A DNA stretch of 29,176 nt from Candidatus Mesolinea sp. (GTDB lineage: Bacteria; Chloroflexota; Anaerolineae; Anaerolineales; Anaerolineaceae): positions 1-29,176 of the forward strand of contig DMCS01000086.1 of NCBI GenBank assembly GCA_003445715.1, written 5' to 3'. Positions 7,184-15,947 of the stretch are shown one piece after another. The stretch's first letter is position 1. Every line of letters starts with the position of its first letter. Below the pieces are notes generated by a model. That model was not told the origin of the DNA and ran no database searches. It saw only the letters and a program-made list of their open reading frames with translations. The translations under genes and the position numbers were made by a program.

Positions 7184-8572
7184 ATGAAGATTTGCATTCA
7201 TGGTCATTTTTATCAACCCCCGCGAGAAGACCCCTTTTCAAACTATATCCCTGACGAAACTGGCGCAGAACCATTCAGAAACTGGAATGAGCGAATACTT
7301 TTTGAGTGTTATCAGCCTAACGCTAAAGCGAGAAATTTTGAGAAACTCAGTTTCAACGTTGGCCCCACTTTGTTCAATTGGTTAGCTGACTTTGATCCTG
7401 AAGTGAGCGATATAATCATCGAGCAGGAACAGGAGAATTACCACCGTTTTGGGGTTGGGAATGGGATGGCACAAGGATATAACCATCTCATCATGCCTTT
7501 AGCCACCCTTGAAGATAAAATTACCCAAGTGCGCTGGGGGAGAGAAGATTTTTATCACCGCTTTGGGCATAAACCAGACGGGCTATGGCTGCCCGAAACT
7601 GCTGTAGATCTAGAAACGCTGTGCGTTCTCTCAGATTGCGGCATTAAATTTACAATTTTAGCCCCGTGGCAAGTAATTCCTGAAGAGGCAAGTCGGGGTC
7701 CTTTTCTGATTGACTTGCCTAATGGGCGGGAGCCATTTATTGTATTCACTTATGACCAGGAATTGAGCACCCAGGTTAGTTTTAATCCAAGCGCAACCGT
7801 CAATGGCGACCTCTTTTTGGATAATCTTCTCCGTAACCGTCTTGATAACCCTAATGAATTGGTGTTAATTGCCAGCGATGGTGAGCTTTATGGGCATCAT
7901 CAACCATTCAGAGATCATTTCCTTTCTTATCTGATGGACGGTGCCGGCACGCGTAGAAATATTGAATGGACTTATCCGGCTAAGTGGCTGCAAGAGCATG
8001 AAGTAACCACCAAAGCTCGACTCGTGGAAAATTCTTCCTGGTCCTGTATGCATGGCGTGGATCGTTGGAAGCAAGCTTGTGGGTGCACACCGAACGCCGT
8101 ATGGAAAGCAGCCCTGAGGGACGCCCTTGACCGCACCGCAGTAATGCTGGATACACTTTATATGCAAACGCTCTCACCCATTTTTCCCGAACCGTGGGAG
8201 CTTCGGCATCGGTACATCGAGGTACTTTGGGGCAAGCGCACACTACAAGATTTGTGTTACCAGCTTTCAGGGAGAAGGCTAACGCCAACGGAATTGAATA
8301 TCGTTCAAGATCTGCTCTCGGCGCAATATGAACGGCAGCGAATGTTCACTTCTTGCGGATTTTTCCATGATGAGTTCTACCGCTTAGAACCGCAAAACAA
8401 TATCGCCTATGCCGCCAAAGCGGTTTACCTGACCGAACGGGCAACGGGCGCTGAGCTTAGGTCGGTTGTTACCGATTTGCTCCAACGCGTGCAAAGCGAA
8501 AAGACAAGCCTGAGGGGCGATACCGTTTTCTCTCAGACAATGATGCGCGCTCAGGCTGAGAACGCGGCTTAA
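7184..8572 (+). CDS. Glycoside hydrolase family 57 protein
   Basis: GH57 enzymes act on alpha-glucans (amylase, 4-alpha-glucanotransferase or branching activities). The 462-aa protein has the family motifs in order: HGHFYQPPREDP (6-17), GNGMAQGYNHLIMPL (92-106), WLPE (135-138, nucleophile E138), and ASDGELYGHH (230-239, acid D232). The C-terminal half is helical and Cys-rich around SSWSCMHGVDRWKQACGC. No signal peptide, so it is cytosolic, probably in glycogen or maltodextrin turnover. The ribosome-binding site is weak (AAAGAAA). It runs into a convergent GH13 gene with a 4-bp overlap of stop codons. The exact activity cannot be told from sequence. Confidence 0.92.
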   Translation: MKICIHGHFYQPPREDPFSNYIPDETGAEPFRNWNERILFECYQPNAKARNFEKLSFNVGPTLFNWLADFDPEVSDIIIEQEQENYHRFGVGNGMAQGYNHLIMPLATLEDKITQVRWGREDFYHRFGHKPDGLWLPETAVDLETLCVLSDCGIKFTILAPWQVIPEEASRGPFLIDLPNGREPFIVFTYDQELSTQVSFNPSATVNGDLFLDNLLRNRLDNPNELVLIASDGELYGHHQPFRDHFLSYLMDGAGTRRNIEWTYPAKWLQEHEVTTKARLVENSSWSCMHGVDRWKQACGCTPNAVWKAALRDALDRTAVMLDTLYMQTLSPIFPEPWELRHRYIEVLWGKRTLQDLCYQLSGRRLTPTELNIVQDLLSAQYERQRMFTSCGFFHDEFYRLEPQNNIAYAAKAVYLTERATGAELRSVVTDLLQRVQSEKTSLRGDTVFSQTMMRAQAENAA

Positions 8573-11500
8573 TCTAGCGCTGCTTGGAGTTGATCAAGCC
8601 GGAATTCGGATTGCGCAAAAGCTTTTCGCATCACAGAAAAAATTGGCTCCGCCCGCAAGATAGCTTCAACTAGTTCAATTGTGGATATGCTTGGATCAGA
8701 GGCATAACGCAATATGGTGGCAATGTGCATGTACCAAAGCATGGACTCAAATTTCTCTTTGTTGAACCAGAAGACCCGGTTATATTCGTTTAATTCCAAG
8801 TAATCCTTGAATTGCTCATCCTGGAGCCATTCCTCTAAAAGCCCGCTGGGCGTGAGTTCTTTTTCCGTGAGCCAGTTTGTATTGATAAGCATCCATTGAA
8901 TTGCTTGATACGCTTTATAAGCTTCGTAATCGCCAAAGCCTAAACCCCTTAGGGTTTCGGTAACCAGTCGCGAAGTCGGTTCCTCGGCTAAGAGGCGTCT
9001 GGCAGCCTGAGCGTTTTCCAGATTATTGGCAGGTCCAGCCAGATTGCTGAGGAAATTCCAAATCAGCAGCACAAACTTAGCTCGTGGATCAATATTCTCC
9101 AGAACTTTGCTTAGTTGTGGTGCAATCTTTTTACTAGAAAGACCTATGTTCTTTTCCAAATTTTCAAGATCAAGAATTTGCCTCAGGCACTTTTCCATCA
9201 TTTTGCTCGCGGCTTCCATGTCACCGTCAGGGGCGAGCCCTTGATATTGCATAGCATTACCAGCCTGCCGTATTAGATCCAGATTGACATGTAACAAGCC
9301 CTCAAGCGAGGCTGGGTTTTCACGGTCTTGTGCTAATTCAACCAAGTTACTTAAGTTTGTAGCGTTAATGACTTGTCCTAATGGCTGCAGCACTGGTCCG
9401 AGGATGATTTCACGCCTGGCAACGTCTAAGTTGGAAACCCCTCTGCCATTGAGGTGTGCGTTAAGCTCCGCGTATTCATTCCCGCTAACAAGCTGGAAAT
9501 CCATAAACACATGGTGCTTATACGCATCGAGGGCAAAGAACATCCCACGCTCGTGAATTTCCTGTACGGAGCGGATGTATTCAAGTTTATCGATATAATC
9601 CCGAAAGGTTACAAAAGTATTGGAACCGGCGTTGAGGTGAAGGGCATCAGCAAGTTCTTGCGTTTCTAGATAAGAACCATCGCTGCTTTTTATAAGGTAT
9701 GGTAACGAGGTCTTAATCCAACCCGAAGTTGAGCCAAAGCGGTTGTGGTAAACCACCAAAGCCGCTTGGCTTCCTTCGCTGTTGCTATAGGCATAGACGT
9801 TCTCGTCCACGCTTCCTGACGACGTGTAGAAGTCATACAATCTAAAATTATCTACATTAGCGAAGATACGCCGGTGATGAACAAGCGGAAAGACATCCGT
9901 CTCGTGCCGGTGTATGAGCGCGTGATCTGGTGCCTCATCCCAGTAGGGGCGGTAATACTCCATACCGTACTTCTCGGCATAGCCCTCAATTTGCCCATGT
10001 CCAAACATAGGCAATCCAGGCATTGTAACCATCACCGTGCAGATACCAAAGTACTTGTCACTTTTGCCGAATTGTTCCACCGCGGTTTTCTCGTCAGGGT
10101 TATTCATAAAATTGACGTAGCGCTTAAGAATTTGCGGGTCGTAAACCAATGTGTTTTTAATCAGTTGGCGGTATTTGTCGTTTTCCTCATTGCGCAGCAT
10201 GTTCATAAAAGCGCTGTTATACACGCGATGCATGCCTAAAGTGCGTACAAAATAACCTTCCATCAACCAAAAGGCTTCTGCGAGCAGGAGAGTATCCGGC
10301 ACTTCTTTTGCCACGCGTTCTACCACCTCGCGCCAAAATTCTTCTGGCATAGCACGGTCGAATTCCTCCTTGGTCATGGCGTGCTCTGCGCGTGAAGGGA
10401 TATCACCACCAGTGCCAGGCTGTGGGAACCATAGGCGCTGATAATGTTTCTTAGTCAGTGTCATCGCCGCATCGAAGCGAATAATTGGGAACTTGCGTGC
10501 GACCGAAAGAATCGTTTTAATCACAGCCTCGCGCACTTCGGGATTGAGGTAGTTTAGCTGGGCGGTGTCATTCCAAGGCATACTGGTGCCGTCATTTCCA
10601 TGATAAATAAAGCGCGTATCGCCATTGCGGTGGTCATAGCGCTTGAATACAACCGCAGCATCACTACGGGAGTAATAATGATCCTCGATGTTAATGCTAA
10701 TATCAGGATTTTGAGAAAGATCCGGTCCATTGAAGGTGTAATTCGGGAAGGGGCTATAATCTTGTCCTATAAACCAGTCAGGATGTTCGTAAACCCAATC
10801 CGAGTCGATCCCCATGTGATTAGGAACCATATCACTGGCTAAGCGAATCCCGCGCAGGCCAGCGCGTTGGCTCAAGTTCTGATAAGCAGCTTCGCCGCCC
10901 AAGCGCTCGGCAATTTGATAGCGAGCCAGCGAATATGCTGAGGAGACTGCATCGGGGTTGCCGCATAATTGCTTGATGCGCCGAGAAGCCTCACTGCGCT
11001 CCCATAAGCCAATCAGCCACAAACCGGTGAAGCCCCAGCGGGCTAATTGGTCTAAAGTTTCGTCTGGAACCTGATCGAGGCGTTCGATTGGGCGCTGAAA
11101 ATGTTTCGAAAGTTGATTGAGCCACACGAAAGTGTTCTTAGCAATCATGACCACCCTTGGCATCCAATCGCTATCTGGGCTGAAGCGCTCCACTTCGAGG
11201 TCCAGGCTCGCATAATCCGGGACAAGGGTGGGTCCCGGTCCAGCGAAAATAGCCCGCTCTTCTTCTTTGATGAGATCTAGGCTGCCGAGCAGGCGGTAAA
11301 GGAATTTGCCTAAGTATTTCGCCCAGTGCTGGCGGATGTATTCTAACTGACCGCTCAAGGATTGCGGCATAACGATGGCTGGCGTGCGCAACATTGTGAC
11401 AAGGTCCTGATTTTCGGGACCAAATACGGGTTGGTGCTTGAAAAAAACTTTGATGCCATCAATCAACTGATCATAGGCGGTTGTTTTTTGCAGCTTACTG

Positions 11501-11997
11501 TCATCGAAGAGCTCAGAATAAGGTTCAGCGGCTGGGTTAGCATTGGTTAACCAAAGCACGAGAAGTTCCTCGAGCGCTAAATGATAGTGCGATACTCCTT
11601 CTGTCTCTCCGGCGAGATAATCCTTGAGACTCAGCTCGCCTTGGTAGACATCCACCGGTGGAAACTCGTTCAAAAAAGCCTCTATGCTTGATTCAACTTT
11701 TTCCCGACCTAATTTTGCAACCAGCTCAGTATAAAGGGCTTCACGAATATCTTTCCCATATTCTTGATAATATTCCCCAACGATAAGATGAAAAATTTCG
11801 TCAATTAATCCCAAGGCATTAATTTGCCCAGGGGAGACGAAACCTTTATCCCCTGGTTTTTTCTGGGCGTTGATTTGTGCCGCGAACTGGCGCGCAGCTT
11901 GAAAATTAGCAAAAATAACGTTGCCATTTTGGGAGAATAAAAGCTGGTCGAACTGATACTTATCGCGGCTTGCACGGGAAACGTGAAACTCCATCAT
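8569..11997 (-). CDS. Very large GH13 (alpha-amylase superfamily) protein
   Basis: This 1142-aa cytosolic protein has a central GH13 barrel. From the preferred start, conserved region I is DMVPNH (389-394), region II is IRFDAA with nucleophile D509, region III is LLAEAFW with acid E574, and region IV is NNPDEK with D635 replacing the usual NHD. The roughly 300 residues before the barrel and 400 after it are mostly helical and not assignable. ATG 11997 is chosen because AGGAGA lies six bases upstream; the open frame to 12069 has no site. It is convergent with GH57 and may act on the same alpha-glucan pool. Trehalose synthase, maltosyltransferase or a non-hydrolytic role are all possible. Confidence 0.9.
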   Translation of the reverse strand: MMEFHVSRASRDKYQFDQLLFSQNGNVIFANFQAARQFAAQINAQKKPGDKGFVSPGQINALGLIDEIFHLIVGEYYQEYGKDIREALYTELVAKLGREKVESSIEAFLNEFPPVDVYQGELSLKDYLAGETEGVSHYHLALEELLVLWLTNANPAAEPYSELFDDSKLQKTTAYDQLIDGIKVFFKHQPVFGPENQDLVTMLRTPAIVMPQSLSGQLEYIRQHWAKYLGKFLYRLLGSLDLIKEEERAIFAGPGPTLVPDYASLDLEVERFSPDSDWMPRVVMIAKNTFVWLNQLSKHFQRPIERLDQVPDETLDQLARWGFTGLWLIGLWERSEASRRIKQLCGNPDAVSSAYSLARYQIAERLGGEAAYQNLSQRAGLRGIRLASDMVPNHMGIDSDWVYEHPDWFIGQDYSPFPNYTFNGPDLSQNPDISINIEDHYYSRSDAAVVFKRYDHRNGDTRFIYHGNDGTSMPWNDTAQLNYLNPEVREAVIKTILSVARKFPIIRFDAAMTLTKKHYQRLWFPQPGTGGDIPSRAEHAMTKEEFDRAMPEEFWREVVERVAKEVPDTLLLAEAFWLMEGYFVRTLGMHRVYNSAFMNMLRNEENDKYRQLIKNTLVYDPQILKRYVNFMNNPDEKTAVEQFGKSDKYFGICTVMVTMPGLPMFGHGQIEGYAEKYGMEYYRPYWDEAPDHALIHRHETDVFPLVHHRRIFANVDNFRLYDFYTSSGSVDENVYAYSNSEGSQAALVVYHNRFGSTSGWIKTSLPYLIKSSDGSYLETQELADALHLNAGSNTFVTFRDYIDKLEYIRSVQEIHERGMFFALDAYKHHVFMDFQLVSGNEYAELNAHLNGRGVSNLDVARREIILGPVLQPLGQVINATNLSNLVELAQDRENPASLEGLLHVNLDLIRQAGNAMQYQGLAPDGDMEAASKMMEKCLRQILDLENLEKNIGLSSKKIAPQLSKVLENIDPRAKFVLLIWNFLSNLAGPANNLENAQAARRLLAEEPTSRLVTETLRGLGFGDYEAYKAYQAIQWMLINTNWLTEKELTPSGLLEEWLQDEQFKDYLELNEYNRVFWFNKEKFESMLWYMHIATILRYASDPSISTIELVEAILRAEPIFSVMRKAFAQSEFRLDQLQAALD

Positions 11998-12138
11998 GAG
12001 AACTCTCCTGTTTTTGCTGGTTGTGACTGTGCAATGATGCAAAATGATACCCTTTGGGCTCTTTAGCATGTGGATATTATACCCGTTTGCTTTTGTTACC
12101 TCAGGGTGCTCATTTTTATAGGCACTAGCCGAATTTTA

Positions 12139-13287
12139 TCATTCTTGTCTCAGGATGTGGGTGAGAATATTTGAGCCTGATCCACCAATATTTTGTGCCA
12201 TGCCGTAGCGGTTTCGCTGGACTTGGGTAGCACCCGCCTCTCCCCTCAATTGCATGGTCACTTCGACTAGTTGGTATAGACCGGTAGCACCCACAGGGTG
12301 GCCACGCGCCTTCAATCCACCCATGGTCGCCACAGGGATTTCTCCATCAACCTTAATTTTTCCTTCCAATGCCATGCGCGGACCCTGACCGGGCTCACAA
12401 AAGCCGCAAGATTCTAAGGCTAAAGCTGCCATTATTGAAAAAGCATCATGATATTCAAACACGCCGATATCTTTTGGGCTGATGCCGGCTTGTGCGTAGG
12501 CTTTGCGTGCAGATTCCTGTGCAGCTAAAAGTTTCAGGGGATTCGTGCGATGCTGCAAGGAGATGGTATCCGTTGCTGATGCAGATGCTGCCACGCTTAC
12601 AGTGCGGTGCTTCCCATTTGGGCGGGAATTGGTAATAAAAATTGCAGCTGCGCCGTCACACACTGGGGAAGCGTCTAACAAGTTGATTGGGTCGCAGACC
12701 ATACCGGCACGTTCAAAATCAGCTGCACTAATCTTGTTGTGAAAGCGCGCATTAGGGTTGTGCACCGCATTTGCATGGGCATTAATCGAAAAACCGGAAA
12801 AATCCCGCGCTTCCCAGCCATATTCAAACATATAGCGGCGCATCAATAATGCGTTTAGCGCCACAAAAGAGACACCAAAATCACCTTCAAGTTCAGCATC
12901 AGAGGCTGTCACCAGGCTGGTAGTTATTTCGTTGATGGGCGAATCGGTCATTTTCTCTACACCTATGATTAGCGCAGAGGACAGCTCTCCTGACCCTACA
13001 GCCATCAGACCTGCCCGAAAAGCAGCTGCTCCAGAAGCACAGGCGGACTCGATGCTCAGGCTTTCCTTGTGATGCGCACCGATCCAATCAGCAATAAGTG
13101 CACCTAACTGCAACTGCTTATTAGCTGTCCCGGACATCATATTTCCAATGAAAATTCCTTCAGGATAGCCCAAGCCAGCATCCTCGATCGCCATAAGCGC
13201 GGCATCTCCGGCTAATTCCTTTAGAGATTTCTCCCAGTTTTCCCTGACGGGCGTTTGCCCAATTCCAGCAATATAAACTTTTTCCAT
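12139..13287 (-). CDS. SCP2-type thiolase family protein (acetyl-CoA acetyltransferase-like)
   Basis: Thiolases make or cleave 3-ketoacyl-CoA. The 382-aa protein has the nucleophilic Cys83 in SACASGAAAF, HDAF at 280-283 (typical of SCP2-type rather than degradative thiolases, which have NEAF), His330 in ARGHPVGATG, and a final glycine loop NIGGSGSN (366-373) with no second active Cys, as in the SCP2 subgroup. No DUF35 partner or HMG-CoA synthase, the usual neighbours of archaeal relatives, is visible. AAAGGG precedes the ATG. It is divergent from the cyclase gene, with 115 nt between. Substrate unknown. Confidence 0.88.
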   Translation of the reverse strand: MEKVYIAGIGQTPVRENWEKSLKELAGDAALMAIEDAGLGYPEGIFIGNMMSGTANKQLQLGALIADWIGAHHKESLSIESACASGAAAFRAGLMAVGSGELSSALIIGVEKMTDSPINEITTSLVTASDAELEGDFGVSFVALNALLMRRYMFEYGWEARDFSGFSINAHANAVHNPNARFHNKISAADFERAGMVCDPINLLDASPVCDGAAAIFITNSRPNGKHRTVSVAASASATDTISLQHRTNPLKLLAAQESARKAYAQAGISPKDIGVFEYHDAFSIMAALALESCGFCEPGQGPRMALEGKIKVDGEIPVATMGGLKARGHPVGATGLYQLVEVTMQLRGEAGATQVQRNRYGMAQNIGGSGSNILTHILRQE

Positions 13288-13369
13288 ATAATCCCTTTCA
13301 ACTTTCAGCTTTCATTTTATTGTATGGTGAAACACTCTAAAAAACTCTCAAACTTTATGCGCCTGTAGG

Positions 13370-13375
13370 TATAAT
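13370..13375 (+). promoter_or_regulatory. -10 box for the cyclase gene
   Basis: A perfect TATAAT lies 27 nt before the ATG at 13403. The expected transcript start near 13382 leaves room for the AGGAG ribosome-binding site. A ten-codon reading frame starting at 13384 overlaps the gene start, and I think it is accidental. Confidence 0.5.
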
Positions 13376-13402
13376 CTCTGGAAATGAGTATGAGGAGACA
13401 AA

Positions 13403-14035
13403 ATGGCGATCTTTGATATTAGTACTGGTATCGATGAGCGCTTACCGCTCTGGCCAGGAGATCCTGAATTAAAGCTGCACTGGGCAGCGCAAATCCAACA
13501 AGGTGACCTAGTGAACCTAACCGAACTCTCTATGGGCATTCATAGTGGTACACATATTGACGCACCCCTGCACTTTTTGCCAAACGGCAAACCTATTGAT
13601 AGTCTAGGCTTAGATGCTTTGATAGGGGAAGTCCAGGTCTTAGATATCCCGCAGGAAGTGGACGTAATTACGTCCGAGTCTCTGCAAAATTTAGTTGAAA
13701 TCAATGCTTCTCGGGTGCTTTTTAAGACTAAAAATTCACAATTTTGGGACTCTCCCATATTTCAACAGGATTATGTCGCCTTAGAAGCCAGCGCTGCCCA
13801 GTGGCTTGTAGAGCGCGGGGTGAAGCTGGTCGGGATTGATTATCTTTCTATCGCGCCTTTCAAAGACCCAGCCCCAACGCACGAGATTCTGTTGAGTAAT
13901 GAGGTAGTCATAGTTGAGAGCTTGGATTTGCGTTCGGTTGAACCTGGATTATATACTTTGATTTGCCTACCCCTTAAACTAGTGGGCAGAGAAGCTGCAC
14001 CCGCCCGAGCCATCCTCATAAGCCCTGAAATTTAG
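13403..14035 (+). CDS. Cyclase/kynurenine-formamidase-like metal-dependent hydrolase
   Basis: This 210-aa protein belongs to the PF04199 cyclase family. The metal-binding motif HSGTHIDAPLHF is complete at 47-58 (H47, H51, D53, H57). The N-terminal DISTGIDERLPLWPGDP is also typical. Members hydrolyse N-formylkynurenine or related amides, or isatin, but no other tryptophan-degradation genes are near, so the substrate is unknown. AGGAGA lies five nt before the ATG. It is convergent with the response-regulator-like gene and only 28 nt apart, that gap holding the repeat described at 14040. Confidence 0.9.
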   Translation: MAIFDISTGIDERLPLWPGDPELKLHWAAQIQQGDLVNLTELSMGIHSGTHIDAPLHFLPNGKPIDSLGLDALIGEVQVLDIPQEVDVITSESLQNLVEINASRVLFKTKNSQFWDSPIFQQDYVALEASAAQWLVERGVKLVGIDYLSIAPFKDPAPTHEILLSNEVVIVESLDLRSVEPGLYTLICLPLKLVGREAAPARAILISPEI

Positions 14036-14039
14036 GCTA

Positions 14040-14063
14040 AATTGCGCATATCTAATATAAACA
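14040..14063 (+). repeat. Short intergenic repeat, copy 3
   Basis: AATTGCGCATA, three bases, then AATATAAACA: 21 of 24 positions match 2983-3006. It fills nearly the entire gap between two convergent genes. Confidence 0.6.
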
Positions 14064-14852
14064 TTAGCTCGCGATAATGGGCATGGTTAATAAGTGAAAA
14101 GCTAAAGTCTCCACATCCCGTGCCTTTTTGGAATCCTCTAATTGATGAATAATTTCTTCGATATGCGCACGGATGACCGGGTCATCCTGCAAATGTTGAT
14201 AGGGGTCTAAATCTCCTGAAAAAATATCGTCTAGACCCATGCGTGTATACAGCTCACTGACCATTCCGTAGCTCCACTGGTCGGAGATCTTCAACTCATC
14301 TGCCAAGTCTCGCCTGCCAATAGAAAAAATAATAGCCAACCGAGCGATGTCCTCTTGGCGGGTAGTAAATCCGGGGAAAGTCTTTCCGCGCAAAATCATT
14401 TTATTGCTTGGCAATGCGATTCCTTCTCGGTAGAAAGCTTCCTCAGCCTGGGGGGTAAGGACAAAATTTCCCTCAGAGGCAAAGGTCAGCGCCCATGCTA
14501 ACGAGGTGGAAATTTCCTGTTTAAGCAAATAACCGTTAAACAAGCTGGGATCAGTTTTCTTGAGCAGCCGTAGATTTGGGTAAGAAGCAATTAAAACGAC
14601 TTTAGGTTGCGCTTCCGCCTGAGCGAGGTCATTGAGCTGATGGCTAAACCTCGACCAATACTGATTGGTATCCAAGTCCACAAGGAGCATATCAGGCTGA
14701 GGAAGCATCTGTTCGAGTGCTTTCGCGAGGTCGTCCTGCAGTGTCATTTCAGCAATTACACGTGTGCGCCAATCGCGAACGAGAAGCAAACACATCCAGT
14801 TCTGTGAATAAATATCGTCACTTACTATGGTAACTAAAATATCTTTGGACAT
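14064..14852 (-). CDS. Response-regulator-like protein with C-terminal helix-turn-helix
   Basis: The N-terminal 120 residues look like a CheY-type receiver fold: ILVTIVSDD, then QPDMLLVDLDTNQ with the probable phospho-acceptor or its relic in LVDLD, then PKVVLIASYP and a final FNGYLLKQE where the conserved Lys falls. The C-terminus (about 160-215, FTTRQEDIARLAIIFSIGRRDLADELKISDQWSYGMVSELYTRMGL in pieces) resembles a LuxR-type HTH. The first Asp pair is SDD, so phosphorylation is possible but not certain. Of two adjacent ATGs, the second (14852) sits better behind AGAGGA. No kinase gene is nearby. It is divergent from pfkA, whose promoter it faces. Confidence 0.65.
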   Translation of the reverse strand: MSKDILVTIVSDDIYSQNWMCLLLVRDWRTRVIAEMTLQDDLAKALEQMLPQPDMLLVDLDTNQYWSRFSHQLNDLAQAEAQPKVVLIASYPNLRLLKKTDPSLFNGYLLKQEISTSLAWALTFASEGNFVLTPQAEEAFYREGIALPSNKMILRGKTFPGFTTRQEDIARLAIIFSIGRRDLADELKISDQWSYGMVSELYTRMGLDDIFSGDLDPYQHLQDDPVIRAHIEEIIHQLEDSKKARDVETLAFHLLTMPIIAS

Positions 14853-14904
14853 CATTCCTCTCTAGTAATTATCCGTGAAATTCTGGCGTACTCTCTTCAG
14901 GTAT

Positions 14905-14910
14905 TATAAT
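14905..14910 (+). promoter_or_regulatory. -10 box of pfkA
   Basis: A perfect TATAAT lies 42 nt upstream of the pfkA ATG. The -35 region is weak. The leader carries GAGGTGAG just before the ATG. Confidence 0.5.
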
Positions 14911-14952
14911 TACAAACGCTTATTTTTTATTGAGAAAACGATGAGGTGAGAA

Positions 14953-15924
14953 ATGACACAAAGGGTAGCGGTCTTGACAAGTGGCGGCGATGCACCTGGT
15001 ATGAATGCAGCCATCCGTGCGGTAATCCGCTGTGGTGTGAGTAAAGGTTGGCAGATGTACGGCGTCTTGCATGGATATAAAGGTCTTATTTCTGGTAATA
15101 TAAATCAAATGACCACGCGCGATGTGGGTGGCATTATTCAGCGGGGCGGTACAATTCTCGGAAGCGCGCGCTGTCCAGAGTTCATGACAGTAGAAGGCAG
15201 AAAACTTGCCATCCGAAATTTAAATCAAGCCGGCATCGACGCGTTAGTTGTGATTGGGGGGAATGGTACTCAAACTGGCAATTATGAATTGCATCGTCTA
15301 GGCTTCCCTGTGGTGGGGATTGCATCAACTATTGATAATGACCTTTTTGGCTCGGATATTACCATCGGTGTGGATACAGCCCTCAATATCGCTTTGGAGG
15401 CTATCGACCGATTGAAAGTAACCGCTTCTTCTCATCAACGGGCATTTATCGTCGAAGTGATGGGGCGCAAGTGCGGTTATTTAGCTCTTATGGCTGGCAT
15501 TGCCGGCGGTGCTGAAGCCATCACTCTGCCAGAGGTACCGACTAATCCCGAAGAAGTTGCCCAAACCTTACAACTTGCTTATGAGCATGGCAAATCCCAT
15601 GCCATTGTGGTTGCCGCCGAAGGCGCCGATTACAACGCTGCTGCTTTGACGGAATTTTTTGTCAGCAACAAAGAACGTTTAGGGTTTAGTGTGCGTTCGA
15701 CTATCCTTGGACATGTACAACGCGGCGGCAATCCCAGTGCATACGACCGCACGCTGGCAAGCCGCTTTGGCTGTGAGGCTGTTGAAGCCATCGATCGGCA
15801 GGAATTTGGCGTCTTGGTAGGTCAATTGCACGGAAAAATTGCAACCACACCCTTAGAAGAAGTAATCAATACAAAGAAAGAGCTGGATATGGACATGGTG
15901 AAATTGGCTAGACTTCTGGATTAG
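14953..15924 (+). CDS. pfkA: 6-phosphofructokinase (PfkA family, GGNGT variant)
   Basis: The enzyme phosphorylates fructose 6-phosphate in glycolysis. The 323-aa chain has SGGDAPGMNAAIR at 10-22, the catalytic TIDND, EVMGRKCGYLAL, and LGHVQRGGNPSAYDR for substrate binding. The phosphoryl-donor loop is IGGNGT (101-106). The Gly that favours ATP over pyrophosphate is kept, but the preceding Asp of the classical GGDGS, which helps hold Mg-ATP, is Asn104. I believe GGNG variants exist elsewhere, so I do not call it inactive. GAGGTGAG precedes the ATG. The gene is convergent with prfB, one base between stops. Confidence 0.95.
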   Translation: MTQRVAVLTSGGDAPGMNAAIRAVIRCGVSKGWQMYGVLHGYKGLISGNINQMTTRDVGGIIQRGGTILGSARCPEFMTVEGRKLAIRNLNQAGIDALVVIGGNGTQTGNYELHRLGFPVVGIASTIDNDLFGSDITIGVDTALNIALEAIDRLKVTASSHQRAFIVEVMGRKCGYLALMAGIAGGAEAITLPEVPTNPEEVAQTLQLAYEHGKSHAIVVAAEGADYNAAALTEFFVSNKERLGFSVRSTILGHVQRGGNPSAYDRTLASRFGCEAVEAIDRQEFGVLVGQLHGKIATTPLEEVINTKKELDMDMVKLARLLD

Positions 15925-15947
15925 CCTATTTCATGCGTAAGTAGGCT
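15923..15947. terminator. Hairpin between pfkA and prfB
   Basis: A 9-bp stem (15923-15931 with 15939-15947, AGCCTATTT/AAGTAGGCT with one G-T pair) and a 7-nt loop spans the two convergent stop codons. There is no T-run on either strand, so termination here is weakly supported. Confidence 0.35.

Noticed and set aside
7865..8288. Overlapping minus-strand frames inside the GH57 gene
   Set aside because: Composition and position match shadows of the well-supported GH57 coding frame; no start signals.
13384..13416. Leader peptide overlapping the cyclase start
   Set aside because: The ten-codon frame has no codon clustering or attenuator structure and its start merely coincides with the predicted transcript start.
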